Counted from the stretch's first letter, positions 22,421 to 35,676 are shown. The stretch is DNA of 64,000 bases from Papio anubis (GCF_008728515.1 NC_044981.1:132681937-132745936); one strand, 5' to 3'. A program made the numbers and translations. The notes: generated by a model not told the origin, from the letters alone.

Positions 22421-23145
22421 TCTGATGGCTTTAACCACAAAAGCCAACCTATAGAACATGGATCAAGTATTTCACTATTTTATCTACTCCCATTAACAAG
22501 CTCTTTGTATAAGAATTAGAGTAATATTCACACGTAATCATGTTTTTGAGGAGTTGGAACGACTCCTGTGTCATTTCAAAGAACACAAGTGACATACGTG
22601 ATCTGCATCATGTTAGAAATATTGCTTTTTCTCTTCCATATTTGTTCTGTTATGTACAGATACAAAGTTGTTAACTTCTAAAACTGCATATGAACTTCAA
22701 AAAACTCACCAGTGCTAATTAAACATCTATGGAAAAAGTTGGTTCTCACTAGGCTTATAGACTTCTAATTTCTCACATACTAAGTTTCTAGTGACAAAAC
22801 TTTAATAAGGTGTGGCTTACCACATAACGTGTATATATTCTGTCATGGTTAGACACGTGCACATGTATATATACAGCTCTTTACTATTATGCAACTCCTC
22901 AGCAAGCAGAAGGATAGAGTCCCATAGGATGATACTGCTCTCTACTGTAAGTACTTTATTGAGGTGCATCCTACACTATTAGCACATTATTTCACGTATC
23001 AGCTAAATATGCAAATACTTGCCCCACTGGCTCCTCTAAGGAGAATCATTTTCACACTCTGTCCTGACAAAAAACATCAAAAAAAAAAAAAAAAAAAACC
23101 TACAAGGCGGGCTCTATCAGGACACTGTGCATTGCATGAATGCCC

Positions 23146-23376
23146 AGCAGTTAAGAGCAGGGACTTTACAGGCCTGAGCTGAATCCTGGTTCCACCAATG
23201 TACAATCTCAGGCACTTACTTAAGCATTTCAATTCTCTGTCTCCTCATCTGTAAAACAAGAACTAGAAAAGTGCCGAACGTTCACAGAGTTCCTGTGAGG
23301 ACCAAATAAGATCACACATGTTAAGTCCTTGAAGCAGTAACTGGAACATAGGAAGTCATCAATAAATCCCACCGAT
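23146..23376 (+). repeat. MIR SINE
   Basis: GCCTGAGCTGAATCCTGGTT, TCTCCTCATCTGTAAAAC, GGAAGTCATCAATAAATCCC. An A20 run precedes it at about 23079-23098. Confidence 0.8.
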
Positions 23377-23529
23377 TATTATTATTTAAAAAGAAGAGTG
23401 ACATTTAACCCCTATTGTGTAAAAAGAACATCAGCAAAAAGTAAACAGCAATAAAAACTCCGTAACACACCTCGTTATGAATGCTCTGCTTCCCTCATAA
23501 AAAGCTGATGCTTCTCTCTGAGCGCCACT

Positions 23530-23672
23530 CCACTCTTGCCTCTAGGAGAATCTGTTTACACCAGACTGGCCTCTTTAGAAGGAGGGACCCTCTCCCCTAT
23601 ACAGCCCCTCACCTAACCCAGCAGGTGACACAAAGGTTTGTTCATGAATAGATGCATGCTGAATTAATACGA
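23530..23672 (+). repeat. L2-like 3' fragment
   Basis: AAGGTTTGTTCATGAATAGA and GCATGCTGAATTAAT fit a degraded L2 end. Confidence 0.4.
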
Positions 23673-23858
23673 TGTTTACAGCTTGCAGGGGCATACCAAG
23701 AGTTACTACTGTTTAAAACATTCCATGGACTTCATTAATATCCTTTATATATTGCTGAAAACATTGTTTCCTCTTTTCTTGTTTCATTTCTCCAAGACTA
23801 AAACTTACATAGAAAAGATTCAGTTCTGAAGGCACTCGATATGTAGAATGTCTACTTT

Positions 23859-24149
23859 TTTTTTTTGAGATGGAGTTTCACTCTTGTTGCCCAGGCTAGA
23901 GTGCCGTGGCGCGATCTCGGCTCCCCACAACCTCCGCTTCCTGGGTTCAAGCGATTCTCCTGCCTCAGCCTCCCGAGTAGCTGGGATTACAGGCGCCCGC
24001 CACCATGTCCGGCTAATTTTGTACTTTTAGTAGAGATGAGTTTCTCCATGTTGGTCAGGTTGATCTCGAACTCCTGACCTCAGGTGATCCACCTGCCTCG
24101 GCCTCCCAAAGTGCTGGGATCACAGGCGTGAGCCACTGCGCCCAGCCGG
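23859..24149 (-). mobile_element. AluS-like, complete with TSDs
   Basis: Flanked by perfect ATGTCTACTTT repeats (23848-23858 and 24150-24160). Confidence 0.93.
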
Positions 24150-24160
24150 ATGTCTACTTT

Positions 24161-25635
24161 TATATAGCTTTATTTCCTTTAACATCTTCCCATTCCTTAC
24201 CCTCTCTCTTGGTAGGCCAAATAAATGAAGTGACAAAGGGAAACACTGTGACACAACCAGTATTAATGTTCCCTTGCTAGAGAGTTGGAATTAAGCAATT
24301 TGGCTCCTGAATATCCCTAAAGATGAGAAAACCACACCCACATCCAACCCTTTCACTGATCATTTATATTTCACCATTTTAAAAAACGTTAAATTATCAA
24401 GCTTCATTGTTTAGACACATGTTTTGTTTTAACACTTCTTAGATCAAATTCAAACACTGTAATCTTCAGAGAAGGTAACAACAAATGCTAGTCAAAACAA
24501 TGTCTCTTGCTTATGTGTTCGTTAAATTGGTTATTTTTGCTAAAAGAGCAACTTTCTTTGTTATCTACGCAAAGAGTGCATGTTTTGATATATGCAGTTT
24601 CTCAGCAAATTAATCCAAAGAGAATTTTCTCATTATGTTTTCCTAAACACAGCATTCTTAGTAAGAACAAAAATAAGAGCCAGTGAAATGAACCTTTCAA
24701 AGAATATCCATAATGCAGCAAGCTCCTCCACAAGTCTACTAATGAAATGGAAAACAGGCTGTGCCAATTAAGGATTAATATCCTGCCAGAAAATGAGCTT
24801 TGAGTGTTGTAAATAGGACAGCATAGTCAGGGAGTCTAAGAAAACCCAATTCAAAGACTGAGAAGGGATGTTTGCACTTGGGCAGAAACTGGGATCTCCA
24901 AGAGTTCTGTGAATTGCATCCCTTGGTCCAGAGGGCTTGAGTCAACCAACAACTCTGCCCAAGGCACAAAATCTGCTAGTTATGCTCTCTATATGTGACA
25001 AGAAAATGAATACAGGTTTTTTTTATCAATGCTTTCCTTTAAGCCATCAGGTGTACTTCTGCCTCTCCTTCCAAGAAAATGAGTCATTCTCTATTATGAT
25101 TCCAATTCCACTGGAAAGGGTTCCTTACCACGTTTCTCTATAGTCTTCCACTAATCCTCTTAACAAGCACAACACTGCATCTGTGAAGAAATGCTCTAAA
25201 TATAACGACTGAAACTTGGTGAAATGGGTGTGGCCCAGCTGAGGAACCCTCAGAGGTCCACCTGCACACTTGGGGAAAGGCAGTCCTGATGAATGGCTGG
25301 GCCATCAAGGAGGGGACACAACCGTCACCATGGACCTTGCTGTGAAAGACAAACCTCTCCACTCAAACGTAAAGCAGCCCTAAGGAGACCACGGACACTG
25401 CCGTAAGGTGTGTCTTCCTTCCAGAAGACCAAAAAAAGTTTTGTTTAATCTTCAAATTGCACCTCAACAACATATTGTTAGTATTGACTCATTTAAAAAT
25501 TTTCTTTGTTTTTTTTCTACACACCTTGAGCAAATTCTCTTTGCTCCAACCAACACTTTGTACAGCAGAAAGGGATGTGTGCCAAAGTTCTGATATTATT
25601 TTTTATGTTAGGTTTTAATTAAATTATGTACAGCT
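24161..25635. other. Intron: no recognised element
   Basis: Mixed sequence with several short open frames on both strands (24775-25593), none with recognisable family features. Confidence 0.4.
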
Positions 25636-25639
25636 TTTA

Positions 25640-25945
25640 TAGCTCCATCAGCCTGTGAATTCTTTGAAGGTTGGGTCTGTGACTAATTTATGGAGTAGTG
25701 TCTTGAGAGGCCATTAGAGAGGAGTGGTCCAGAGCACAGACCCCTAAGCAACACTGGGTTCCCTTCTCCGCAGCTGTGAAGTAAGGCCAGTTACTAACCT
25801 CCCCAGTACCTCCGGTGGCCTCACCAAAATGTGGGGGGAAAACCAGTTCTTACATCATAGGGCTGTTATGAAGAGTATCCAAGATATGTAAAGCAATTAA
25901 AGCAATATCCGGCACAGAATAAATAAATGCTCAATAAATCTTAGT
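25640..25945 (+). repeat. L2-like piece followed by MIR
   Basis: 25650-25695 (GTGAATTCTTTGAAGGTTGG) resembles L2. 25715-25945 is a degraded MIR ending AATAAATGCTCAATAAATC. Confidence 0.6.
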
Positions 25946-26006
25946 TCTTGTTGAAAAAAATGCTGCTCGAAAATATTTACTGAATGAGTTTCTAAACATA
26001 TTGCTG

Positions 26007-26345
26007 CAGTTTGAATACCTCCTCCAAAACTCATGTTGAAATCTGACTGCCACTGTGACAATACTGAGGTGATCAGGCTCTGCCCTCCTGGATGAATAAA
26101 TGACATTATCGCAGAAGTGGGTTCGTTATCATGGGAGCGGTTGTTATAAAAGCAGGTTTGGCCCTCTCTGGCTCTCTCACACATGATCTCTTGCCCTCTA
26201 CCTTCTGCAGTAAGAAAGCCCGTCGCCATATGCTGGCCCCTGGATCTCAGACTTCCCAGCCTCCAGAAAGTGAATAATAAATTTCTTTTCTTTACAAATT
26301 ACCCAGTCTACGGTATTCTGTTATAGCAACACAAAACAACTAAAA
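26007..26345 (+). mobile_element. Solitary LTR, old endogenous retrovirus class
   Basis: Begins GCTGCAGTTTGAATACCTCC, contains CTCATGTTGAAATCTGACTG and ACTTCCCAGCCTCCAGAAAG, and ends with AATTACCCAGTCTACGG and AGCAACACAAAACAACTAAA. This is the layout of MaLR/ERVL-type solitary LTRs. No internal retroviral genes are present. Confidence 0.65.
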
Positions 26346-26912
26346 TAATATTGGAAATTTAGTATGTTCATGAATTATTTCGGGCATCTAGATTTACATA
26401 ATAGCTGAAAATCCAGCTGCCTTCACTAGGCAATATTGAATAACTTCTAAGATGTATCATATAACTTTTGGTTTGCAGTCAGACAAGCAACAAAAAGGAT
26501 TTGCAAATGGAATCATCATCCTGTCTATGCTCAGACTTCTCACTCTGGAACATACTGAACCTCATAAAACAGAAAGGAGAATGTTGAAAAAGGAAGCTAA
26601 GAAGCATTCAAGGTCGCAGAGATGAAAAAAAGGGAAAACTATATCCAGATGAAAATAATCACACCAATTTTGCAATTCCTATTAACGTTTGGAGGAACAG
26701 GTACAGTAATCTTCAAAATTTTTAAAGACCTAGATTCACAACCTGTACAAACTAGATAAACAAGGAATCATTTTTCTTACTGGGCAATCCAATTACTAAG
26801 TAGTCAGAACATTTTACCGACAAATTATTATTTTAAAATATACCTAAATAGGTGATACGTTTATTCCTTAAAAATGCCAGTTGAATGACAGGAATTTCTT
26901 AGTATTTCAGTA

Positions 26913-27010
26913 ATTTTTTTTTTTAAGAGACAGGATCTTGCTATGTTGTCCAGACTGACCTCGAACTCCTGGACTCAAGTGATCCTTCCACCTCAGCCTC
27001 CAAAGTAGCT
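26913..27010 (-). mobile_element. FLAM-like free left Alu monomer
   Basis: A single antisense Alu monomer with a T tail. The flanks TATTTCAGTAAT and TACTTCAGTAAT form a one-mismatch target-site duplication. Confidence 0.85.
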
Positions 27011-27605
27011 GTACTTCAGTAATATTTTTAACTCTCTACAAAGATCCCCAAATCACCAAATACATCACATTTCAAATGTATAAATTTGGTTTCGTTTTAA
27101 AGTTACTTAGGGATAAGATAAAAATATTTTAAAAACGTGTTTCGGACCAATGCACTCTCATGTTTGACTATTTATATTGTGCCTTTTGTGATCTTTGCTG
27201 CTAATCTACAATAATCTCAGCTCTCATTATTCAAATTATTGAGTCACTGAATCAGATAATATTCTACCAAATGATATCAACAGAGTCTCAGTTCTTCTCA
27301 TTATTAATGATCAATGCAAAATAACTATTGCAGAAATTAAGTGTCTGTAAAACTAGTCAGGTTGCCAAGAAAAGTCAAAAGGCTAGAGTAAATCCATTTT
27401 AAACCGTGAATGCATTTTCTCCCAGGAAGATTTTACTATAGATATTCCCTTCATTTTTACATGATCACCATGGTAACCACATTTCTTATGGATCTGAATT
27501 TAAAATTAGTTCACATCAATTTAGTATACATGAAATTCATTATATATACATGTATATGGAACAGGTACTCTATATTTGACCACGTCAGTGACAGCTACCA
27601 CATAC

Positions 27606-27708
27606 CTGTGAGGGCCCAGATGTCTTGCTCTCTTAAAATGGCCAATCCCTTTACATCCCGGGGTTGAGCATCCACCGTGTTCTGAAGCTTCCATTAATTC
27701 TAGGGGGC
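27606..27708 (-). CDS. L3MBTL3: L3MBTL3 exon E10: C2HC zinc finger, first part
   Basis: 103 nt. It completes a serine (A|GC), encodes 33 codons from PLELMEASEHGGCSTPGCK to HLGPH, and ends with AG of another split serine. The acceptor is CTTTCATAG and the donor is ACAG|GTATGT. The zinc ligands follow the C-x4-C-x4-H-x8-9-H pattern of the MBT-associated C2HC finger (CSTPGC, GIGHF, LGPH). The final cysteine is supplied by E11. The open frame 27521-27841 reads through the exon into intron on both sides and is not a longer exon. Confidence 0.97.
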
Positions 27709-29118
27709 CTATGAAAGAGCAAAGAAAAGAAAGAAGGGGCAAAATATTAAGCAAAAATCTGTTAAGAGTCAAATGTCTGGGATCAGAATAAGGAAGAAAA
27801 AGACTCCCTAAAAATCCAATTTTTGAATCAACATACAACATATATAAACAGAAAAAGTAGATCCTATAAAAATGAAAAATATTTTAAAAGACACTACGTT
27901 TAAAGGTTTTTCCTTATGACTGTTCACACTAGTTATCTTTCTTCAACAACGAAATGGTAAACTCTGATCTAACAATCTTTCAAAACACCATAAAGTCCAA
28001 AGATATCTAAATATGAATTAACAAGAAGAGTCAAACACCTTTTATTAAGTAAATAACACAATTAAAGCATGACTACTCACATACCGTGAACACTTCAAGT
28101 GCTACAAAAGAATCCAGAATGACAGTTCCAGATCCCTCCATGCTCTTCCTTCTACATTGCAGAGACCCTCCCTCATTCTGACCACTGAGGTTAGTGTGGG
28201 CTCTCCTGGAAATTGTTCTAAGCATTCAGACACATTCGGTTTTGTTTGACTTTGCCACATAAAAGGCATAACATAGATGTTTTATTTTGCCACATAAAGG
28301 CCCAATATCCTTCTTTGGTTTTTAACTTCTTGTCTTACAAATTTTTCTGTTGCAATACTAACATTCTTTGTGACTACTGCATAGTTTCTACAGCACAGTG
28401 CACCACAATTTATTTAACTAATATTTTTCCCCAAGCTTTGTTATTCTAAACATGCTACACTGAATGCCACGTACATGTGCCCTTATGCAGGTTGTATGTA
28501 GCATCCAGAAGTGACGTCACTGGATACAGGAAGTACACTAAATTTTTAAAAAACTTGATAATAATTTATTGTATTTCCTACATATTTTTTTCTATAATGT
28601 ATACATTTTCCTCCAAAATTAAGGTCGTGGTATGTTAAGTTCTCCATGTATCTTTTCTAAAATTTGAATTTAACTGAGATTTGTATTAAGATAATTATAG
28701 ATTCACAAGCAGTTGTAAATAATAATACAGAAAGAGATCTCTTTTGCACTTTGCCCAGTTTCTCCCAATGTTAACATTTACCAAAGCTATCATATAAAAT
28801 TACTATCAGAATGCTAATATTGAAACAATAAATTTTGAAAGTCTCACAAATTGTCTTCCGAAAATTTAACATGAATTTTAAGAGGTGATATTTACTTCTA
28901 AATAAAACAGAATGTCTATACACGCTTTACTTTTTCAGGCATTTTTTTTTATTTATATTTCTGTGACTATGGTAATTAAAATGTAGTAAAAGGAAAGGAT
29001 TACATAGAGAAGAAACATCAGTAGAGAGAGGAAGAGAAAGAGAAGGGCTAAGGATGAAATCTTAAGAATGTTACTTATGGAAATGGAAACATTTATACAA
29101 GCTATTTGTGTCTCTTAC
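27709..29118. other. Intron E9-E10: probable old L1 remnants
   Basis: 28230-28480 and 28660-28850 resemble the 3' regions of old L1 elements (GATTCACAAGCAGTTGTAAA, AGTTTCTCCCAATGTTAAC). The remainder is featureless AT-rich sequence. Confidence 0.4.
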
Positions 29119-29233
29119 TCAAAGGAGGCTGAAGGGGATGTCCTGTTTTTGAACACCAGCCTACAGGGTGAATATCAGGAGAATCCGCATCTATCCAGTA
29201 ATCATAGCAATTATTCCAGCCATCAAAGTGAAC
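29119..29233 (-). CDS. L3MBTL3: L3MBTL3 exon E9: second half of MBT3 core
   Basis: 115 nt, 38 codons plus one base, phase 0 to 1. It runs from VHFDGWNNCYDYWIDADS through DIHPVGWCSKTGHPLQPPL. The acceptor is CATCCAG and the donor is TTGA|GTAAGA. The last base A pairs with GC of E10 to make the serine of LSPLE. The F, W and Y of a methyl-lysine cage are present in HFDGWNNCYDYW, so with E8 the MBT3 pocket also looks intact. The E8-E9 intron carries the twin-primed L1 and several old L1 pieces. Confidence 0.97.
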
Positions 29234-29800
29234 CTGGATGACACAAGGACATTAACAGTACAGATTAAGTCACAAAAATTCCTGTAATCAAAGTTCTGCC
29301 CACAGCATAACCATTTTCATTTTAACATATATAGTAGGATTTAAAACCCAATAAATCAGTTCAATTATTCAAAATACTTCACTCATAATGTGAAAAAAAA
29401 AGACATCTTTGAATCACCTTCAATGTATTATATAACCAGTCATAAATGCTCTGCCAATAGTTCTACAGACATATTATGTGTATTTCTCAACACCATGAGC
29501 AACATGAGAACAGGAACTGTTACAACATCTTCATATGATCAACATCAAGCACCCAATAAAAATGCAGAAGGAGTTAAAAATTCGGGTAAGGGAAGGAGGG
29601 AAGATGAGAGGGGAAAGTGGAGAGGAAGGAGAGGAAAGGAGGACGTTTCAAGTAAATGTCAAGCCTTCTGGATTTGTGTTGAAAAAGACTTAAAAAAAAA
29701 TTCAATCACTGCTAAACACACATTCAATTTACAAAATATCCCTCCACCCAGGGTGTTTTTAGACATCATTTTTTTTCCTTGCAAATAATTAGTTTTTCTC
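29234..29800. other. Intron upstream of E9: purine-rich stretch
   Basis: A GGAA/GAGG-rich run at 29585-29645. An open frame at 29390-29788 spans it but has no family features. Confidence 0.4.
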
Positions 29801-29809
29801 AAATATGTG

Positions 29810-30378
29810 TTCTATTATTGTTTTATTTTAAATTATTATGGGTATATATTTATGAAGTACATGTGACATTTTGATATAGGCATATAATGTATAATGATCA
29901 AATCAGGGTAACTGGGGTATCCATCACCTCAAGCTTTTGTCATTTCTTTGTTTTATGAATATTCCAGTTCTACTAGTTACTTAAAAATATATAAATTATT
30001 GATAACTGTAGTCACCCTAATATGCTACCAGATACTAGATCTTACTCATTCTATCTAACTGTATTTTTGTGCCCGTTAACCACCCCCACTTTATGTCCTG
30101 CTCCCTGCTATGCTTTTCAGCCTCTGGCAACCCTTATTGTACTCTCTTGTCCTCATGAGTTCAATTATTTTTAGCTCCCACACATGAGTGAGAACATGCA
30201 ATATTTGTCTTTCTGTGCCTGGCTTATTTCATTTAACATAATGTCCTCCAGGTTCACCCATGTTACTGCAAATGACAGTATTTCATTCTTTTTTATGGCT
30301 GAATAATATCCATTGTGTATATATACCACATCTCTTTATCCATTCCTTCAACTGATGGATACTTAGGTTCCTTCCGTA
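29810..30378 (-). mobile_element. Old L1 3' end, antisense
   Basis: CAAATCAGGGTAACTGGGGT, TATCTAACTGTATTTTTGTG, CACATGAGTGAGAACATGCA and TTTATGGCTGAATAATATCC are L1 3' landmarks in reverse. Confidence 0.85.
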
Positions 30379-30639
30379 TCTTAGTGAGTGTGAAAAGATA
30401 CGTCTTATTATAAAGCAGTCACTGCTTTATATTGGGTGAAAGGGCAGTTAGTCTTCTAGTGATGGTCACTAGGAATCGATTATGTTTCTTTTAGGTTATT
30501 ATACATTTTTTACCTTTTAGGAAGAAGGGATATACTGAAATGCTTTAGATATTTTATTTTTAAATCAAGTTTGCTAGTTATATCCACTGATCACAGAGTA
30601 TTAACAAAACAAGTCTGCCAGTTAGATTTCTTTTTTAAA

Positions 30640-31760
30640 GTCTACGAACCTCTCATTCTTTACAAGACAACAGATGCCAGATGTATAAAAAAGTCAAAAC
30701 ACTAAAAACTGAACAATAAACATTTGAGAAGAATGTGTGAATGAACTTATTTGTAATCACAGAGTGGGTCAGCCTTTGTAAGCAAAACACCAAACTCAAA
30801 AGCAGTAAAAGACTGATCAATTTGATTACATGAAAATTTAAAGCTTCAGAATGGCAAGTATTATAAACTAAAATGAAAGACCCACAAGAAACTCCCCAAA
30901 ATGCATTTGCAACACCTGTGTCAAGAACTCTGTTCCTCAATTTATAAAAATATGATGTAACAGCACAAAAAGATGAAAAACCCAATGGAAAGATGAAAAA
31001 TGGATACAAATAGCTCATTATCTGAAACATAAATATAAATGCTTAGTAAAGATATGAAAAGACAATAAATTTGAGGCCAGGCTCAGTGGTTCATGCCTAT
31101 AATCCCAGCACTTTGGGAGGCCAAGGAGGGAGTATCACTTGATCCCAGGAGATCGAGATCAGCCTGGGCAATTTGGCAAACCCCATCTCTCCCAAAAAAA
31201 AAAAAGAAGAGAAAAGAAAAGAAAAGAAAAAGCTAAGTGTAGTCCCAGCTACTCAGTAAGCTGAGGTGGGAAGATCACCTGAGCCTAGCAGGCTGAGGCT
31301 ACAGTGAGCCAAGGCCATACCACTGCACTCCAGCCTAGGTGACAGAGTGAGACCTTGTCTCAAAAAAAAAAGAAGAAGAAAGACAACCACTTTCACTTAT
31401 AATTTAAAAACTACAAATTAAAATCACAAGATGCAATTCTTCTCCTATTGGCCTGTCAAAAATGTTCACATTTTGGTCATTCCTACAGCTGATTAAGAAT
31501 GAGAATAAATGGGTGTTCTCATAGACCACTGACAGGAGTGTTAACTGCTGAGATATTTCTGGAAAGCTACTGGGCAATAACAGCTGAGCACTTAAACGAC
31601 ATTAATTTTGACTTGATAATCTCAGTAACTCATTGTTTGTATTAGAAAACAACTAGAAGTTACCACAGTGCCCACCATCAGGAGACTGATTAATAAATTA
31701 TGGTATATTCATATAACGAAATAGAACATAGTTAGTAAAAGTATATATATGTGCTTCAAA
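30640..31760 (+). mobile_element. Old L1 ORF2-like remnant interrupted by Alu
   Basis: 31390-31740 follows the order of an old L1 ORF2 3' region (ACTACAAATTAAAATCACAA, CACTGACAGGAGTGTTAACT, TAATAAATTATGGTATATTC). 30650-31070 is more degraded. All frames are broken. Confidence 0.5.
31072..31377 (+). mobile_element. AluJ-like
   Basis: Two monomers with an expanded A/GAAAA linker (31192-31230) and an A-rich tail. Confidence 0.88.
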
Positions 31761-32032
31761 TAATGTTCTTCGCAATGAATCTACTTTCTTAAGCTTAGAA
31801 ATAAACTAATCCTAGAATCAAAATCCCACAGAAGATATGAAAAGATGTGTGTCAGCAAGATAAGAGGATAACTCAAGAAAAACAAAGTATGTGATCCAGG
31901 AAAATGAAACACAACCTAGTCTGTCAGTAAAGAGAAGTGTCAGGATGAAAGCTTTGTACCAGGCTTAGAGTATTTCCACCCAGAGTGGAATAGGTGGCTG
32001 CTGACTATGAGAAGGAATTCGAGAAAAAAAAA

Positions 32033-32882
32033 AGAGTATTGATGTAAAAATTTTCTCCCATTCTGTAGGTTACGTGTTCACTCTGATGGTAGTTTCTTTT
32101 GCTGTGAAAAATGCTCATCATCACTGGTCATCAGAGAAATGCAAATCAAAACCACAATGAGATACCATCTCACACCAGCTAGAATGGCGATCAGTAAAAA
32201 GTCAGCAAACAACAGATGCTGGAGAGGATGTGGAGAAATAGGAACGCTTTTACACTGTTGGTGGGAATGTAAATTAGTTCAACTATTGTGGAAGACACTG
32301 TGGCAATTCCTCAAGGATCTAGAACTAGAAATACCATTTGACCCAGCCATCCCATTACTGGATATACACCCAAAGGATTATGAATCATGCTACTATAAAG
32401 ACACATGCACATGTATGTTTACTGTGGCACTATTCACAATAGCTGAGACTTGGAACCAACCCAAATGTCCGTCAATGATAGACTGGATTAAGAAAATGTG
32501 GCACATATATACCATGGAATATTATGCATCCATAAAAAAGGATGAGTTCTTGTCCTTTGCAGGGGCATGGATGAAGCTGGAAACCATAATTCTCAGCAAA
32601 CTATCTCAAGAACAGAAAACCAAAACTGCATGTTCTCACTCATAGGTGGGAACTGAACAATGAGAACACTTAGACACAGGGCGGGGAACATCACACACTG
32701 GGGTCTGTCGTGGGGTGGGGGGGGCAGGGGGAGGGAGAGCATTAGGAGAAATACCTAATGTAAATGACGAGTTATTGGGTGCCAGCATGGCACATGTATA
32801 CCTATGTATCAAACCTGCACACTGTATACATGTACCCTAGAACTTAAAGTATAATAATAATAATAAAAAGATAGAGTATTGA
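32033..32882 (+). mobile_element. L1PA-type insertion with 5' inversion (twin priming)
   Basis: Perfect AGAGTATTGA target-site duplications lie at 32033-32042 and 32873-32882. The first 60 bp or so (32046-32106) are antisense L1 ORF2. From 32107 the L1 runs sense, through a 168-codon open ORF2 C-terminus (32139-32645) that includes WRGCGEIGTLLHCWW. The 3' UTR has a G-rich run at 32705-32735, and the tail is (AAT)n. Confidence 0.94.
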
Positions 32883-33945
32883 AAATACACTGAGCTTTTG
32901 ACTCAAAGGCATGTGAGATCCACTGTCACACTTGTAAAAATTTAAGAAGACGAAAAAACTAAATTATGAACAAATTACTGACTCCCAGAAAAACAGTCAC
33001 AAGGAAAAGATTACTTTGCTCAACAGTGAATGAGAACCAAACTATGTAAAATAACTGCTGAAAAGGTAAGGGGAAGGGAAGAATAGCAAGATCTAAATCT
33101 CGAATTACCACAACATGAAGAAAATAAACCATATGTAAAGTTGATGAGCTGAGAAAGAGTAGAACATAGGTAATATTTTTAGAAAATGACAGATAAAAAG
33201 GTCCGAAGCAAGAGCTAAAAGAGCCGACCGTTTTTGCTTCCGGGGAGCCAGGTTGGGGAGTGGGAAGGAATGAGGCAGGAATAATCTTCTGTTACTAAAA
33301 ACATAAATGAGAGCAAAACCATTCTGGGCCATTTTTCCTCAATGGCATCTGATCAAATATAGAACAATTTTAAATGTTTTACTATAATAGCTCAAGGTGT
33401 GAAATATGTAATCTTAAAAGATGATTTTACTCAAGAGTTGATTTTATCACTGAAAAACTTAAAATATTAAGCTACACTAATAACTTGGTCTACATTTTCC
33501 TCTTCTTCCTTCTTGAAAAAGATGAGCTTTCCTGCTGTTTAATCTCCCATTTATTAAATAAACTCCTACTCTTGCAAGCTTTTTATATTCTCAGAAGCTT
33601 CTGATGAATTCTGAAACTTAGTCACTGACCCCTGTATACAGGCCTTTTAAAGACCTCGTAAATACAAAGATGTTTGTTCCGTGGTTCATCTTCAGCTACG
33701 AAATTAATTCCAGTAATCACCAAAAGATAATTGTCAACTGTAGCCCTCACAGCCAGCTATTTCTGGGGTGTTAAGGACTGACCAGGATGTTGTATTAGAG
33801 AATCCAGCTAGAAGTAAGAGGTGGAATCTAGTCTACACTTTTCCTGTTAACTAACTGAACTACCCACTTTAGCGTACTTGACCTCTCTGGGCCAAAAATT
33901 TCTCATGTGTAAGAGAGTTGATCTACGTTTTTAATTATAAAAGTA
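32883..33945. other. Intron: no recognised element
   Basis: AT-rich sequence after the L1, without coding or repeat signal I recognise. Confidence 0.4.
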
Positions 33946-33949
33946 ATCT

Positions 33950-34410
33950 ACATTCTGGAAACTAAACGATTAAAAAACCTAATCATTTATAGTTTCAGCA
34001 CCCTGAAAGAAGCACTGTCATTACTTTGGTAGGATTCTTTCCAGAATTGCTTATATATGTATTCTTGTAAAAATAAACAATAGCAGATACCAAAACATAA
34101 TGTAAACCTGAATTTTTCAATTGCTGATATTAAATAGTCTTTGAAAGTATTTAATTTTACCATCATGTAGATATAGAGTAATACATTTTACCCATCAGCT
34201 ACTGCGGTTGCTTCCAATGTTAAGTACTATAAACAGCACTGATATATTTTCCTGGGAGTTTTCATTTTTGCATATTCCTTTTGGCTATTCCCTTAACATT
34301 CTTAAATGAGAGGATAAACAACATTCTACGATTTTGTTAACCTATTGCCAAACTGCTCTTTGGAAAGGCTGAGACATTTTATATTCCCACCAGCCATATG
34401 TGATAATTAA
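33950..34410 (-). repeat. Probable old L1 3' remnant, antisense
   Basis: GTTAACCTATTGCCAAACTG, CTCTTTGGAAAGGCTGAG and TTATATTCCCACCAGCC recall the antisense L1 ORF2 end. Confidence 0.45.
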
Positions 34411-34804
34411 ATTTTCATGCACTCAAACCAATATATTTTTTTTCAATTCTGAGCAATCTGATTTATAAAAGTAATATTGTGCTTAATTGTAAATGTATTT
34501 GATTACTAGTCTAGATTTTATTTTAAAAAATACTTCTAGTTCTAAAATACTGATTGCTTTATGACTTACTTTACTACCAAATATAGTAAGAAAATGTACT
34601 TGAAAAAATGGTAAGCACAGGTCTTGCATTTATAAAATTTTCTAAAATGCTACATGATTCTATAATCTTAACAGTGAATTAAATGTTAACATTTCTATTC
34701 TATAGAAACACCACATTTGTGTAGTTTTTCATGTTATTTTATAATTTATTTTCTTATATACTATCTTATTATAATGAGACAGTTGAGAATGTAATTTTTT
34801 TAAA

Positions 34805-34990
34805 AAGAGCATAAACTTAGACTCCTAGAGCTTAGAACTGAGATGTCATTCTGCCACTGCCAGTAATTAACAACTCATTTAACCTTTCTGAGCCTCTGCC
34901 TCATCAATAAAAGTAGTAACAATGTACACTTCCCACAAATGTTGAATAACATGAGAACAGAGTTACCCTGTAAAACATCATGTACATTTA
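34805..34990 (+). repeat. MIR SINE, degraded
   Basis: CAACTCATTTAACCTTTCTG, AGCCTCTGCCTCATC, AATAACATGAGAACAGAGTT. Confidence 0.6.
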
Positions 34991-35676
34991 AAGTCTTGCT
35001 GTTGTAACCATTATTATTCCTAATAGGAATTCCAAACAATTGTATGAAGTAAGTAGAACAGGCATTGTTCCAGTTTGAGGGTGAAGTTAATGCTTAAGTC
35101 AGAAACAGAGATGAGTTCTTCCGGCTCCTTTCCTGAAGTCCACTTCACTTTATCATGGCTGGACATAACAAGCTGATCCCATCTCCCTAAACATTTGCTT
35201 ATTTTCTAAGAGGCATCTGACTTTTATTACTCTAATTAAAATCTGATTTTATTCATGAAATTATTTACCTTTACTTGGCCTATATTAAGAGACAGGATGT
35301 TCCTCTGAAAAGACTACTACTAATCTACCCCACAAAAACATTAATCTTTAATTTTTTTAAAAAAAGGGCATACTATCAGAGAACGATATATCTTTTCTTC
35401 TGAATATAATACTACTTTAATGTGTGGTATCTACTTTCTTTCTCCCAATACATACTCAAAATATTGAGTCATTCATAATTAACGATAAATTGTTTCACAC
35501 AGATTAAAGGACAAACCTGGAAGAATGCTGATTTACAAAGATGCACAGCCAATTATTTTGCATATTCCTATGATTTTGCTAATTACAGGACTTCACAAGT
35601 TTAAGTATCTACCAAAGTTTTTATCCAAAACGTCTATAACAAAAGACAAAGCCAATCCACCATACCGAACACTTAC

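Noticed and set aside
26007..26345. Possible retroviral provirus
   Set aside because: Only a solitary LTR-like sequence is present, with no gag, pol or env sequence next to it.
29390..29788. 132-codon plus-strand frame
   Set aside because: It spans purine-rich intron and has no domain, splice partner or homology I recognise.
32139..32645. 168-codon open frame
   Set aside because: It is the ORF2 C-terminus of the twin-primed L1.
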